Of a stretch of DNA of 50,023 bases, positions 6,871 to 16,256 are shown one piece after another (positions within the stretch are counted from its first letter, which is position 1; each line of letters opens with the position of its first letter). The translations under genes and the position numbers were made by a program. The DNA lies in the NCBI GenBank assembly GCA_003553225.1, contig PWDW01000203.1:1-50023 (forward strand), read 5' to 3'. The DNA comes from Halanaerobiaceae bacterium (GTDB taxonomy: Bacteria; Bacillota; Halanaerobiia; Halanaerobiales; Halarsenatibacteraceae). The notes beneath the pieces are model-generated. The model was not told the origin of the DNA. It did no database searches and saw only the letters and a program-made list of their open reading frames with translations.

Positions 6871-8925
6871 TTATTCTCTTGTGATTATCAGACTATTACC
6901 TACTTCTCTTCGGGAGCGGGGGTTATTAACCAGAAAATTTCTGATTACCATACCTGCTGAATCTCCTCCATCAAGATTCATCGCTTCCACTGCTCCCAGT
7001 TCTTTTAGCAGCTCTGACAATTCTTTTAAGGAAACACCAATACTAAATTCCGGCTGCCTTCCATCAACAGTAACAAAAATAAGTTTATTATCCTCTGTTA
7101 AACCAACAGCTGACCGGGGAGCTCGGCCCTGCAAAATATCATCCTGGAATTTTTCTTCCTGCCCTGTGATAAAAACTTCTCCTTCTTTTAACAGGCGGGG
7201 CCCTGCACTTAAGGCAGAATCAACAGCATATTCATCTCCTGTTACCAGACCTGAAAAATTATATTCCTTCCCAACTTCCTTCCCCGGCAGGAGACTAAAA
7301 ACTTTAGATATAAAATCACCTGTAGCAGCAATCACATAACCATTTTGGGGAATAATATTGTTAAAATCAATAATACCATGATGAACTTCAGCCACAGTAT
7401 CATTTTCTACAACAATTAAACGAGCCTCTTTATGTATCTCAGGAGTTTCTTCATCATAATATCTGTTAAATATAATAAGGTCATCACTGCCCGGAGGTCT
7501 ATTAACTCCTTTTATATCTATAGTATCATTTATAAAACCTTCCCAGTCCAGACGATCTATTATTATCTCACCATCTTCAGTAATAACCAGAGCCGTTCTG
7601 TTATATATTGGTTCACTTATAACCTCTCCCCCTTTAACCATAAGACCCAGGGGATAACCCCGGGCATCAAAATAGCCTCCATTCACAGCGGCAATTGCCC
7701 CTTTTTCAGTTACTATATCCTGGAGAGCCTTTCGGGAATATAATGAGTTTCCGGTCAGAACCGGCTCCACAAACAGATTAGAAAAATTATAATTCAACTC
7801 CAGAACAGTAAAAGAACGGGGGCCGATCCAGCTATAACTTTGAATCAGACTGTAGTCCAGTCCCAAAGCAACTCGGGCATTATTAATAACATTATGGGGG
7901 CGAGGTTCTTTTAGATCAACAACTTCTATGTCAGAAGAAATTTCATTAAATCCTTCCTCAAAAAAACCTTTACCCTGAACAGTACCCAATACAGAATAAA
8001 TCCGGGCTGACAGATCTTTATATCCATCTTTTTCTTTAATCACATATGCTTCAGTTGATTCCACCCCCTCTTTTATTAATTTATTGTCCTCAGACCAGCC
8101 TTTATAATCAGCAATATCTAAAATATCTTTTTGAGATTCCTCTATTTTTTTTAAAAGAGCACTTCTATATATGACGGCACCCGTCTGATAGGAACCAGGA
8201 TTATTATAAATAGAAAGCCGGGCTACTCTATTTTCAAGTATTCCACATAAAATTTTATTAATATCCAGGGTATTAACAATTCTCATATTATTTCCTGCAC
8301 GTTTTATAGAAAACAAACCGGGATAACGAGAATCACCTTCTATTATAGGTCCTTCAAAATTGATGCTTGCCCCTGATCCCAGGAAATTATCCTGACTCTC
8401 ATATAACAAAATATCTCCCTTTTCTGCTATGTAATCATCTCTTCTTATCCAGACCTCTTTTCCCTGTTCAATTAGATTTTCTGCAGCTTGATTTGCCCTT
8501 TGTTCCGAAAAATATGGTCCTTTAACCAGTTTATACAGAATATCTTCTTTGATAATTGATAAATCGGAAAAACCTTCATCCAAAAGATCATCCCTAATAC
8601 TTTCTATATTATTTCTATCCTCAGAAGCAAAAATTTGAATTAAAAAAGAAGAGTTTTTATATTCCTGGTTACCAACTCTATATTCTACTCCTGCCTTGAG
8701 TTTTATTTTTTCAATTGAGTCTCCCTCATATATAGCAGCAGTAATATCATTGACCGGGGTAAAGACAAAATTCTGTCCCCTATGTAATTCAAAACTTAAC
8801 TCCTTGTTCCCCCTGATAAATTCTCTTATAGGAGGTGAAAAACCTGCTGTCCTGGCAGATGAAAAGGTGATTATTAAAAGAAATAATACAATCCACAAAA
8901 CCCTTCTATTTAGATTCTGGCCCAT
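6871..8925 (-). CDS. Secreted SPOR - SpoIID-like - phosphodiester glycosidase (NAGPA) protein
   Basis: This 684-residue exported protein has a signal peptide or N-terminal anchor (1-27). A SPOR-type domain follows (about 91-163: FLIQIFASEDRNNIESIRDD, then KLVKGPYFSEQRANQAAE), which usually binds denuded peptidoglycan. A weakly conserved stretch around 195-330 (LDINKILCGILENRVARLS) looks like a degenerate SpoIID domain. The C-terminal phosphodiester glycosidase domain (PF09992, about 400-682) carries the family signatures AAVNGGYFDARGYPLG, GRAPRSAVGL, FVTVDGRQ and MNLDGGDSAGM. The family uncaps sugar-phosphodiesters in eukaryotes and acts on wall or exopolysaccharide polymers in bacteria. A role in peptidoglycan or envelope polymer turnover is inferred. 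GGAGGTG precedes the ATG. Confidence 0.85.
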   Translation of the reverse strand: MGQNLNRRVLWIVLFLLIITFSSARTAGFSPPIREFIRGNKELSFELHRGQNFVFTPVNDITAAIYEGDSIEKIKLKAGVEYRVGNQEYKNSSFLIQIFASEDRNNIESIRDDLLDEGFSDLSIIKEDILYKLVKGPYFSEQRANQAAENLIEQGKEVWIRRDDYIAEKGDILLYESQDNFLGSGASINFEGPIIEGDSRYPGLFSIKRAGNNMRIVNTLDINKILCGILENRVARLSIYNNPGSYQTGAVIYRSALLKKIEESQKDILDIADYKGWSEDNKLIKEGVESTEAYVIKEKDGYKDLSARIYSVLGTVQGKGFFEEGFNEISSDIEVVDLKEPRPHNVINNARVALGLDYSLIQSYSWIGPRSFTVLELNYNFSNLFVEPVLTGNSLYSRKALQDIVTEKGAIAAVNGGYFDARGYPLGLMVKGGEVISEPIYNRTALVITEDGEIIIDRLDWEGFINDTIDIKGVNRPPGSDDLIIFNRYYDEETPEIHKEARLIVVENDTVAEVHHGIIDFNNIIPQNGYVIAATGDFISKVFSLLPGKEVGKEYNFSGLVTGDEYAVDSALSAGPRLLKEGEVFITGQEEKFQDDILQGRAPRSAVGLTEDNKLIFVTVDGRQPEFSIGVSLKELSELLKELGAVEAMNLDGGDSAGMVIRNFLVNNPRSRREVGNSLIITRE

Positions 8926-9054
8926 ATCTGCACACCTCCATATAATTATTTACCAGGATGCCATTAAATCCCTTACCCCAAAACCACCAGGAAGGTTTTT
9001 CACACCAAAAACAAAATAAAATTCAAAACTTATATCAGAATATTATTTATATTA

Positions 9055-9063
9055 ATTATAACA
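9055..9063 (-). promoter_or_regulatory. Extended -10 element upstream of the SPOR/glycosidase gene
   Basis: TGTTATAAT on the minus strand combines a consensus -10 box with the TGn extension, about 130 bases before the start codon. No convincing -35 box precedes it. Confidence 0.45.
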
Positions 9064-9116
9064 TAAATCAAGCTTCATATATATTTGCCATTTGTTAAAA
9101 TTATAATACATCTCAA

Positions 9117-9145
9117 ACAAAAAAACAATACCTTTCTCTGTATTG
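9117..9145 (-). terminator. Intrinsic terminator after the DUF1015 gene
   Basis: On the minus strand CAATAC-AGAGAAAG-GTATTG is followed by seven T residues, 15 bases past the stop codon. The stem is short but the T run is good. Confidence 0.6.
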
Positions 9146-9159
9146 ACAGGGATTTCTGG

Positions 9160-10458
9160 CTATTTTTTTATATTTAATTTATGGAGAACCAATCCTGTTA
9201 ATAATTTTGGGTAGAAATCTGTTGATTTTTGCGGCATTCTTTCTCCACAGTCAGCTACTTTCTTAACCATGGAAACAGGAGTGGGCCTCAGGATGAAACA
9301 GGCTTGATAACAGCTATCATCAAGTCTTTTTAAAGTATTCTCACGTCCGCGAACATAATCAATATTCTGTTTTTGGGCCAGTGCTTTTTTATCAAAACCG
9401 AGATGTTTTTCAAGTATTGCCTTATGCAAAACCGCCACATCCAGACTCTTCCAGGATTCAGAATGTCCGTGATTTATCTGGTCCATTATTACTTTTCTAC
9501 TATTTTCAGCAAGGGAAATCACTCGATATTTTTCACTATCCTTGCTGTAAAACCCAAAAACATTATTCACCTGATCGGCATTATCAAGCTCATTAAACAT
9601 TTCTTCCGGCCGGGAATATGTTTGTATTGTGAAATTTTCGGATAGTCCCTTTAAGAAATCTTCAGTTTTAAAGTCTTCAATTCCATATAACAGTCTATGT
9701 GTAGCCAGAATAGTAAGTCCGGGATCTTCAAAATTGAAAAAGGTCATAAGTCTTCGATCAAAATCTCCCTGATATCCCTTTTTTTCACATTCCTGTTTAA
9801 AGTTCAGAGCTGTCTGATATCTATGATGACCATCTGCTATATATAAATCCTTTTTCTGCATTTGTTCCTGGATAAGATCTATTTTTTTTTCATCTGTTAT
9901 TGACCATAATTTATGTATATTCCCCTGTTCATCTTTTATATCAATCAATGGCAGCTCCTGACTGCTTGTTTCTACCAGCAGCTGTCTTACTATCTTTTTC
10001 TCATCGGAATACATCATAAAAATATGCCCTAAATTGGCCTCAGCTGCTCTCAGGAGATTCAGTCTGTCGGCTTTAGGACCTTCCATTGTCTCTTCATGAG
10101 CTTTTATACTTGTTTCTCCCTCTCCAATTTTTCCAAGTCCAGCAAAACCAATGCGCTTTTTTTTGATACCCCCAATTTCATATTCCTGTTCATATACATA
10201 AAACCCGGCTTCCAGATCCTGAATTAAAATCTGATTTTGTATCCAGTTCTCTAACTTTTCAGCTGCCGTTTGATGCTCTTTGGCAGTATGTTCTCCATGA
10301 CCCAGTATTATATTAACAATATTATAGGGGTTTTTGCTTAAATATTTTTGTTTTTCATCATTTCCGATTTTGTCATAAGGTGGACTTACCACCTCACCCA
10401 GATTTTCTATTTTTTTAGCATTATACCTGTAACCCTTAAGGGGAAATATATCAGCCAT
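9160..10458 (-). CDS. DUF1015 family protein
   Basis: This 432-residue cytosolic protein of the DUF1015 family (PF06245) has the N-terminal signature PLKGYRYN...VVSPPYDKI (about 5-31), the central IADGHHRYQTALNF (about 206-219) and a C-terminal GERMPQKSTDFYPKLLTGLV stretch (about 408-427). These are the family's most constant regions. Biochemical function is not established; members often lie near amino-acid or redox genes. It has its own promoter (10490-10517) and terminator, so it is monocistronic. AAGGAGG lies before the ATG. Confidence 0.9.
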   Translation of the reverse strand: MADIFPLKGYRYNAKKIENLGEVVSPPYDKIGNDEKQKYLSKNPYNIVNIILGHGEHTAKEHQTAAEKLENWIQNQILIQDLEAGFYVYEQEYEIGGIKKKRIGFAGLGKIGEGETSIKAHEETMEGPKADRLNLLRAAEANLGHIFMMYSDEKKIVRQLLVETSSQELPLIDIKDEQGNIHKLWSITDEKKIDLIQEQMQKKDLYIADGHHRYQTALNFKQECEKKGYQGDFDRRLMTFFNFEDPGLTILATHRLLYGIEDFKTEDFLKGLSENFTIQTYSRPEEMFNELDNADQVNNVFGFYSKDSEKYRVISLAENSRKVIMDQINHGHSESWKSLDVAVLHKAILEKHLGFDKKALAQKQNIDYVRGRENTLKRLDDSCYQACFILRPTPVSMVKKVADCGERMPQKSTDFYPKLLTGLVLHKLNIKK

Positions 10459-10489
10459 CTGTTAATACCTCCTTCAATTATTCTCTTAA

Positions 10490-10517
10490 ATTATACCACA
10501 CTCGAATTAATTATCAA
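10490..10517 (-). promoter_or_regulatory. Promoter of the DUF1015 gene
   Basis: TTGATA (10512-10517), 16 bases, then TATAAT (10490-10495) on the minus strand, with a TGG extension directly before the -10 box. The implied leader is about 25 bases. Confidence 0.75.
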
Positions 10518-10553
10518 AACACAGGAAGCATTTTTTTACTTTTAAACAATTTT

Positions 10554-10591
10554 ACCAAAAAAAACAGCCCTCATATTGTTTTCCCGGGCTG
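10554..10591 (-). terminator. Intrinsic terminator of the two-component operon
   Basis: CAGCCC and GGGCTG pair across a 15-base loop and are followed by eight T residues on the minus strand. It lies 91 bases beyond the histidine kinase stop codon. Confidence 0.8.
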
Positions 10592-10681
10592 AAAAAAACT
10601 GGTATTTTTGTTTTAGATGCATTTGAAAAATACACTTAAAAAATTATTAAATCGACTCTATTTTCATAATTAAATCACGGG

Positions 10682-12067
10682 TTAGGCATTATTTAGAACA
10701 TTGTCGGAAAATTCAACTGTAATAATAGTTCCCTCACCAACTGTACTTTCAACTTCTATTTCTCCACCATGTATCTCAATAATCCAGCTGGCAATTGACA
10801 GTCCCAGCCCGGTACCTTTTTTCTCTGAGCGAGATTCGTCCACTCGATAAAAGCGTTCAAATATATGGGGAATCTCTTCTTCTGGAATCCCCTCTCCGGT
10901 ATCTTTTATTTTAATTACAAAACTGGCCTCTTCTTCAAAAGCCTGAATAAGAATATCCCCTCCGGCAGGGGTGTATTTTATACTATTATCAACAAAAATC
11001 CTGATCATCTGTTTTATTAATCTTCGATCTCCATAAAACCGGAGATTAGCTTCAATGTCCACATCGAGGTGATGTTCTTCTTCCAGTAAAGATGTTTCTC
11101 TAATGATCTCAGAAATTAATTCATTAAAATCAAACTCCTGTCTATTTACATTAATATCTTCACTATCTCCCCGGGCTAAAAAAAGCAAACTCTCCATCAT
11201 TGACTTTATATTGGTCACTTCTTTTTTGATAGCTTCAATTGCCTCATCTCTTATCTCGGCTTCTTCTTTACCCCACCGATCGAGAAGATCAATATAACCC
11301 TGAATAACTGAAATGGGGGTTCTTAATTCGTGTGAAGCATCGGAAACAAACTGCTGTTGACGGTAAAAAGCTTCCTCCAAACGGTCCAGCATGGAATTAA
11401 ATGTTTCAGCCAGTTCAGTTAATTCATCCCTGGGCTCTTTTTCTTCCAGCCGCTGACTGAGATCAGAAACTGTTATATTGTTAACGGTTTTTATCATCTG
11501 GCTTATAGGTTTTAAAGTTTTTCGGGTAACAGTATACCCTATCATAATAGCTACAATACTGCCCACAACTGAAGTAAATACCAGTACATTAAATAACTGT
11601 TTCATAAATTCTGTTTCAACTTTTTTATCCCTAACTATCTGCAGATAACCATTTGTGAACAGGGAAAAGGGAAGTTCTGTGGTGCTGTACATAAAATTTT
11701 TGTCTCCCTCTCTAACAGTATTAAAGCCACTTACAGCTGGTAATTCAACATCTTTGAGCACTTTTGATTCAGCCATAATCTGGCCTTCCTGGTTTAAAAT
11801 TCTAAAATAAATGTTACCTTCTATTTCACTAATTTCCCTAAGCAATTCTGCCCCATAGGAAGTAGATCTCCAAAGCTGAGAACGCTGAAGCTGAGGGAGA
11901 ACATACTGCAGAGTACTGTTAATACTATTTTTAACTTCCCTTTCAATATAATTATTTAAGATAAAGTATACACTGGAATTCAGGGCCAGAAGAATCAATA
12001 TAAACATGGAAGAATAAACCAGCGTTAATTTCCAGGAAATCTTTTTAGGTTTGCGGAAAAATTTCAT
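10682..12067 (-). CDS. Sensor histidine kinase (ArlS-like)
   Basis: This 461-residue membrane kinase has TM1 about 14-36, an extracytoplasmic sensor region about 40-155, TM2 about 158-179, HAMP about 180-232, and HisKA with the phospho-accepting His246 in SDASHELRTP. The ATPase domain (about 340-455) carries N box DNSIKYTP, G1 DTGEGIP and G2 GTGLGLSI. It should autophosphorylate and pass phosphate to the regulator encoded one base upstream. The small size and HAMP-only layout resemble ArlS/CssS/YkoH-type kinases. The signal is unknown. It is the last gene before the terminator at 10554-10591. Confidence 0.93.
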   Translation of the reverse strand: MKFFRKPKKISWKLTLVYSSMFILILLALNSSVYFILNNYIEREVKNSINSTLQYVLPQLQRSQLWRSTSYGAELLREISEIEGNIYFRILNQEGQIMAESKVLKDVELPAVSGFNTVREGDKNFMYSTTELPFSLFTNGYLQIVRDKKVETEFMKQLFNVLVFTSVVGSIVAIMIGYTVTRKTLKPISQMIKTVNNITVSDLSQRLEEKEPRDELTELAETFNSMLDRLEEAFYRQQQFVSDASHELRTPISVIQGYIDLLDRWGKEEAEIRDEAIEAIKKEVTNIKSMMESLLFLARGDSEDINVNRQEFDFNELISEIIRETSLLEEEHHLDVDIEANLRFYGDRRLIKQMIRIFVDNSIKYTPAGGDILIQAFEEEASFVIKIKDTGEGIPEEEIPHIFERFYRVDESRSEKKGTGLGLSIASWIIEIHGGEIEVESTVGEGTIITVEFSDNVLNNA

Positions 12068-12068
12068 A

Positions 12069-12743
12069 TTATTCCTCCCTTAAAACATAACCAACTCCTC
12101 TGACAGTTTGAATTAATTTATTTTCAAAAGGATCATCAATTTTACTTCTCAAATAACGAATATATACATCAACTATATTGGTTTCACCTGTATAATCATA
12201 ACCCCACACTTCTCTAAGCAGCTGTTCCCGGGAAACAACTATATCCTGGTTTTTTAATAAATATTCTAAAAGGTCATATTCTTTTTTGGTTAATTCTATT
12301 TCTTCTCCATCTCTTTTGACTACATGACGTTCTGTCTCCATAACCAGATTATCTATTTTCAACACTTCTTTATCTTTAGTATCAAAACGTCTAAGTTGAG
12401 CTCTTATCCGGGCCAGCAGCTCTTCAATATCAAAAGGCTTGGTGACATAATCATCAGCTCCATAATCAAGCCCTTTAACTTTTTCGGGAACACTATCTTT
12501 GGCAGTTACCATAATGATGGGAATATCTGATTGTTCTCTTACCCGGGAGCAAACTTCCATACCACTCATTTCGGGCAGCATAATATCAAGCAGTACTAAA
12601 TCATAATCATTATTTGCAAAACTTTCCAGTCCCTGTTCCCCGCTGCGGAAAGAATCAACCTCATAACCCTCATGCATTAATTCCAGTTCCATAAAACGGG
12701 CTATTTTTTTTTCGTCTTCAATAATCAAAATTTTTCCGGACAT
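12069..12743 (-). CDS. Response regulator, OmpR/ArlR family
   Basis: This 224-residue DNA-binding regulator has a receiver domain (about 2-118; phospho-acceptor Asp in DLVLLDIMLPEMSG, switch Lys in YVTKPF) followed by an OmpR-type winged helix (about 128-222, ELTKKEYDLLEYLLKN and TVRGVGYVLRE). A longer frame exists, but AAAGGAG lies nine bases before the ATG at 12743 and MSGKILIIEDEK is the normal receiver start. Its stop codon is one base from the kinase ATG. The PH-like gene upstream is 52 bases away and probably in the same transcript. Confidence 0.94.
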   Translation of the reverse strand: MSGKILIIEDEKKIARFMELELMHEGYEVDSFRSGEQGLESFANNDYDLVLLDIMLPEMSGMEVCSRVREQSDIPIIMVTAKDSVPEKVKGLDYGADDYVTKPFDIEELLARIRAQLRRFDTKDKEVLKIDNLVMETERHVVKRDGEEIELTKKEYDLLEYLLKNQDIVVSREQLLREVWGYDYTGETNIVDVYIRYLRSKIDDPFENKLIQTVRGVGYVLREE

Positions 12744-12795
12744 AAAATTCCACTCCTTTACTTTTATCAATCAACATCAAAAATTTATTCCATTT

Positions 12796-13191
12796 TCAAT
12801 TTTTTGGTTCTTCCATTTTTGTTTTTTTATTATTCTCCCCATATTCACAGACGAGCCGCACCAGAGTGTTATAAAGCTCCATCTCCCCTTCCCCCTTACC
12901 AACTTTAAATTTATATTCCCGATTATTGTTGATAATCTTAATAATACTGGACAGGGAAAATAATTTTCTGTTTTTTTCAATCACAATACTGTCAATTCTG
13001 GGATATGGTATGCTTCTAATAGAAACATCACGGGCCAAAAGTGTTTTCTTAACCAGGATTACTCTCTTATTGGTCAGACTTATAAAATGGCGATGCAGTT
13101 TAAAGGTACATTCTACTTTTTCTCCCTCAAGTCTTAAATTCTCAATATACTTTTCCGGTTTACTGGTTTTGGTACCACTAAAAACACCCAT
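12796..13191 (-). CDS. Bacterial PH-domain-like protein of unknown function
   Basis: The 131-residue product has no signal peptide or membrane segment. Residues about 10-115 look like one bacterial PH domain (bPH type): LKLEGE-like start (RLEGEKVECTFKLHRHFISL), a second strand block TNKRVILVKK, and IPYPRIDSIVI typical of the strand that follows. The end is hydrophilic. AAGGAGG six bases before ATG 13191 decides the start over one six codons upstream. It sits upstream of the ArlRS-like pair on the same strand, so a membrane- or signalling-related accessory role is possible; this is inference from position. Confidence 0.6.
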   Translation of the reverse strand: MGVFSGTKTSKPEKYIENLRLEGEKVECTFKLHRHFISLTNKRVILVKKTLLARDVSIRSIPYPRIDSIVIEKNRKLFSLSSIIKIINNNREYKFKVGKGEGEMELYNTLVRLVCEYGENNKKTKMEEPKN

Positions 13192-13360
13192 CTGTCTCCT
13201 CCTTACCAATAGACTAAACTGTTATTATTATATAGAATTCCAGAAATTGTGTATAATACCTTTCTTTTTTTATAAGGTTTAATCTAAAATTAAGCTGAAT
13301 AAAAATCTCAAAAATAAACAGCTGTAAATACAAACCATGGTTATCTATTGCTAACTATGT

Positions 13361-13366
13361 TATAAT
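13361..13366 (+). promoter_or_regulatory. Extended -10 element of the paaK operon
   Basis: TATAAT preceded by TGT (ATGTTATAAT) lies 69 bases before the paaK start. The matching -35 position (TGGTTA, 13338-13343) is weak. Confidence 0.5.
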
Positions 13367-13434
13367 TTAAACAATATCATATTACAGTAAAATACATTTT
13401 AATTATTACATACAGTGAGGTGTCAGGTGAAATC

Positions 13435-14736
13435 ATGATATGGAATAAACAAAAAGAATGCATACCCCGCAGTCAGATGAAAGAATGGCAAAACAAGAAA
13501 TTAAAAGAAACTGTAAACACAGTTTATCACAATGTACCCTATTATCGAAAAAAAATGCAGAAAAAAAACATTAAACCTTCAGATATAACAGGTCTTTCAG
13601 ATTTAAAGAAATTACCTTTCACCACTAAAGAAGATCTCAGAAATAATTATCCCTATAATCTTTTTGCAGTTCCCTTAAGTCAAATAATTAGGGTCCATGC
13701 TTCATCAGGAACCACTGGAAAACCAACAGTTGTAGGTTATACCAGAGAAGATATTGCTACCTGGTCTGAAGTTGTCGCCAGAACACTCCACTGTGCGGCT
13801 ATTGGGAAAGATGATTTTATTCAAATTGCATATGGATATGGCCTATTTACAGGAGGGCTTGGAATACACTATGGCAGTGAAAAAGCGGGTTCTACCGTTA
13901 TTCCGGTTTCTGGTGGTAATACCGCAAAGCAAATACAGCTTTTAAAAGATTTTGGCAGTACTGCAATTGCCTGTACACCTTCTTATGCCCTTTATCTGGC
14001 CGAGGCTCTTCAAAAAGAAGGTATAAATCCTGCTGATTTAGAACTTGAAATAGGTATACTGGGAGCAGAACCCTGGACTGACAGCATGCGCAGCGAAATA
14101 GAAAAAAAGCTGCAAATTAAAGCCTATGATATTTATGGATTAAGTGAAATTATTGGTCCGGGAGTAGCCAGTGAATGTCATGAGCAGCAGGGGCTTCATA
14201 TAAATGAAGACCACTTTCTGCCAGAAATTATTGATCCGGAAACAAAAGAAGTCCTGACTGAAGGAGATAAAGGAGAGCTTGTATTTTCTACTATTACCAA
14301 AAAGGGATTACCACTTCTGCGCTATAGGACAAAAGATTTAACCCATTTAAATTATAATAAATGTGCATGTGGTCGGACCCTGGTGCGTATGGAAAAATGT
14401 CTGGGGCGCAGTGATGATATGCTTATAATACGCGGAGTAAACGTATTTCCTTCCCAGATTGAAAGTGTTCTGCTGAAAATGAGTGAAACCAAACCTCATT
14501 ATCAGCTGATTGTAGACCGCGAAAATAACCTGGATATTCTTGAAGTTCAGGTTGAAGTAAAAAATCATTTCTTTTCTGATGAAATAAAAGAACTTGAAAA
14601 ATTAAAAAGCAGAATAAAAAAGAATCTGGAAAATACTCTTGGATTATCAGCAAAAATTAAACTTGTTGAACCCCAAACCCTGAAGAGAAGCACAGGGAAA
14701 TCACAGCGGGTAATTGATAGAAGAGAACTAAAATAA
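13435..14736 (+). CDS. Phenylacetate-CoA ligase (PaaK family)
   Basis: This 433-residue AMP-forming ligase joins aryl acids such as phenylacetate or indoleacetate to CoA. The P-loop [15 protein letters not shown] (about 89-103), [12 protein letters not shown] (about 234-245) and [10 protein letters not shown] (about 287-296) motifs are those of PaaK, and the C-terminal lobe has [19 protein letters not shown]. In anaerobes the gene is usually linked to an ACT protein and to indolepyruvate ferredoxin oxidoreductase and works in fermentation of aromatic amino acids; only the ACT partner is seen here. A GTG five codons upstream (13420) is the alternative start; the ATG at 13435 has AGGTGA four bases before it and gives the usual MIWNK N-terminus. 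Confidence 0.93.
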   Translation: MIWNKQKECIPRSQMKEWQNKKLKETVNTVYHNVPYYRKKMQKKNIKPSDITGLSDLKKLPFTTKEDLRNNYPYNLFAVPLSQIIRVHASSGTTGKPTVVGYTREDIATWSEVVARTLHCAAIGKDDFIQIAYGYGLFTGGLGIHYGSEKAGSTVIPVSGGNTAKQIQLLKDFGSTAIACTPSYALYLAEALQKEGINPADLELEIGILGAEPWTDSMRSEIEKKLQIKAYDIYGLSEIIGPGVASECHEQQGLHINEDHFLPEIIDPETKEVLTEGDKGELVFSTITKKGLPLLRYRTKDLTHLNYNKCACGRTLVRMEKCLGRSDDMLIIRGVNVFPSQIESVLLKMSETKPHYQLIVDRENNLDILEVQVEVKNHFFSDEIKELEKLKSRIKKNLENTLGLSAKIKLVEPQTLKRSTGKSQRVIDRRELK

Positions 14737-14751
14737 AGAGGAGGACTTTTC

Positions 14752-15177
14752 ATGATAATTAAACAGCTTTCAGTATTTCTCGAAAATCGTTCTGGACGAC
14801 TTTCAGAGATGACAAAACTGCTGGCAAAAGAAAATATAAATTTATCGGCTTTAAGTATTGCGGAAACGAGTGAATATGGCATTATTCGCACTGTAGTTTC
14901 AGAACCGGAAAAAGCAAAAGACCTGCTGCAACAAAATAATTTCTCGGTTAGTCTAACAGATATCATTTGTTTAAATATGCCCAATAAACCAGGTTCTTTA
15001 GCAGAAGGACTGGATATTTTATCACAACATGACATCAGTGTTGAATATATGTACGCTTTTTCACACGGAGAAGAAGCTTTTGCCATAATTAAAACTGACA
15101 ATTTAATTGAAACTGTTTCCATCCTCGAAAAAGAAAAACTGGATCTTCTACAGGCTGAAGAACTTTATAATATATAA
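14752..15177 (+). CDS. Tandem ACT-domain protein
   Basis: This 141-residue protein consists of two ACT domains (about 1-68 and 69-139). Each begins with the typical strand and glycine loop (QLSVFLENRSGRLSEMTKLL; CLNMPNKPGSLAEGLDIL). ACT pairs bind amino acids. Stand-alone double-ACT proteins next to PaaK are common in Clostridia and archaea and are thought to sense aromatic amino acids for the ligase pathway, though direct proof is lacking. AGAGGAGGA before the ATG and a gap of 15 bases from paaK indicate one operon. It converges on the HAD gene with 11 bases between the stops and no clear terminator. Confidence 0.9.
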   Translation: MIIKQLSVFLENRSGRLSEMTKLLAKENINLSALSIAETSEYGIIRTVVSEPEKAKDLLQQNNFSVSLTDIICLNMPNKPGSLAEGLDILSQHDISVEYMYAFSHGEEAFAIIKTDNLIETVSILEKEKLDLLQAEELYNI

Positions 15178-15188
15178 CTTTGTAAGTA

Positions 15189-15968
15189 TCAATCAACAAC
15201 ATCCGCTATTCCGGAAAGTATGATATCCGGACGATAAGAAAAGTTGTTAATTGTTTGTTCATCTGTTACCCCGCTAAGCAAAAGAACAGTATCAATTTCA
15301 GATTCAATACCGGCTATAATATCCGTATCCATTCGATCTCCAATAATAACCGTGTCTTCACTTCTGGTACCCAGTTTTTTCATAGCATCTCTCATCATCA
15401 GGGGGTTGGGTTTGCCCACATAGTAAGCTTCTTTACCACTGGTTAGCTCTATGGGAGCTGTAAGAGCTTTAGTTGCCGGAACAATACCTTCTTCAGAAGG
15501 CCCTGTTAAATCAGGATTAGTTCCTATCAATTTGGCTCCTTCAATAACCAGCCGGGCAGCATGTTCTATTTTTTCATAATTATATGTTCTTGTATCTCCT
15601 ACAACAACATAATCCGGATTTACTTCATCCATTGAAAAACCAACATTGTAAAGAGCATTTATCAACCCTGCTTCTCCGATAACATAGGCACTGCCTTCCG
15701 GCTGCTGACTGGAAAGAAAACTGGCTGTAGCCAGGGCACTGGTATAAAAATTGTCCTGACTTACATTAATATTAAATCTTTTGAGTTTCTGCTGCAGTTC
15801 CTTGGGAGAACGCTCACTGCTGTTGGTTAAAAATAAAAAATCTTTCTTCTCCTCCTGCAGCCAGTTTACAAACTTCATTGCTCCAGGAAGCAAATTGCTG
15901 CCATGATAAATAACCCCGTCCATATCAATTATAAATCCCTTTTTGTCAACTATATCTGCTTTTTTCAT
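15189..15968 (-). CDS. HAD-IIA family sugar/nucleotide phosphatase (NagD/AraL-like)
   Basis: This 259-residue hydrolase has motif I DMDGVIYHG (nucleophile in FIIDMDG, about 14-22), motif II FLTNSSERSP (about 46-55), the IIA-type cap with VVGDTRTYNYEK (about 122-133) and motif III/IV KPNPLMMRDA...IIGDRMDTDI (about 187-216). The family removes phosphate from small metabolites, often damaged or overflow sugar phosphates. Substrate cannot be read from sequence. GGGAGG precedes the ATG, and its promoter lies at 16034-16062. Confidence 0.9.
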   Translation of the reverse strand: MKKADIVDKKGFIIDMDGVIYHGSNLLPGAMKFVNWLQEEKKDFLFLTNSSERSPKELQQKLKRFNINVSQDNFYTSALATASFLSSQQPEGSAYVIGEAGLINALYNVGFSMDEVNPDYVVVGDTRTYNYEKIEHAARLVIEGAKLIGTNPDLTGPSEEGIVPATKALTAPIELTSGKEAYYVGKPNPLMMRDAMKKLGTRSEDTVIIGDRMDTDIIAGIESEIDTVLLLSGVTDEQTINNFSYRPDIILSGIADVVD

Positions 15969-16033
15969 TTGGACCTCCCTATAATTTAAGCAATATTATC
16001 ATTAAAGTAACTAACTATTAATTTAATTCTATA

Positions 16034-16062
16034 AGAATATCTATTATCCTGCTTTTTGTCAA
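16034..16062 (-). promoter_or_regulatory. Promoter of the HAD phosphatase gene
   Basis: TTGACA (16057-16062), 17 bases, TATTCT (16034-16039) on the minus strand. A second TTGACA lies 12 bases further upstream. The rest of the 288-base gap to bioY is AT-rich with nothing else recognisable. Confidence 0.6.
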
Positions 16063-16256
16063 TTCCCTTTGTCAATCTCATATATAAAAATATAAATAAT
16101 TTTACACCCCACCTATCAATTCAAAAAAATATTCCCTTAAAAAATCAACAGCTATACCACCTATCTCATTAAATAAGTATCTGCTTACACAAATTTTTCC
16201 GATTTCATGAAAATAAACTTCAGATAATAAATATACAATAACTATTATAAATATCT

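Noticed and set aside
9143..9170. TTGACA...TTTATA promoter-like sequence on the plus strand
   Set aside because: No plus-strand gene follows it; it lies in the terminator region and the end of the DUF1015 gene.
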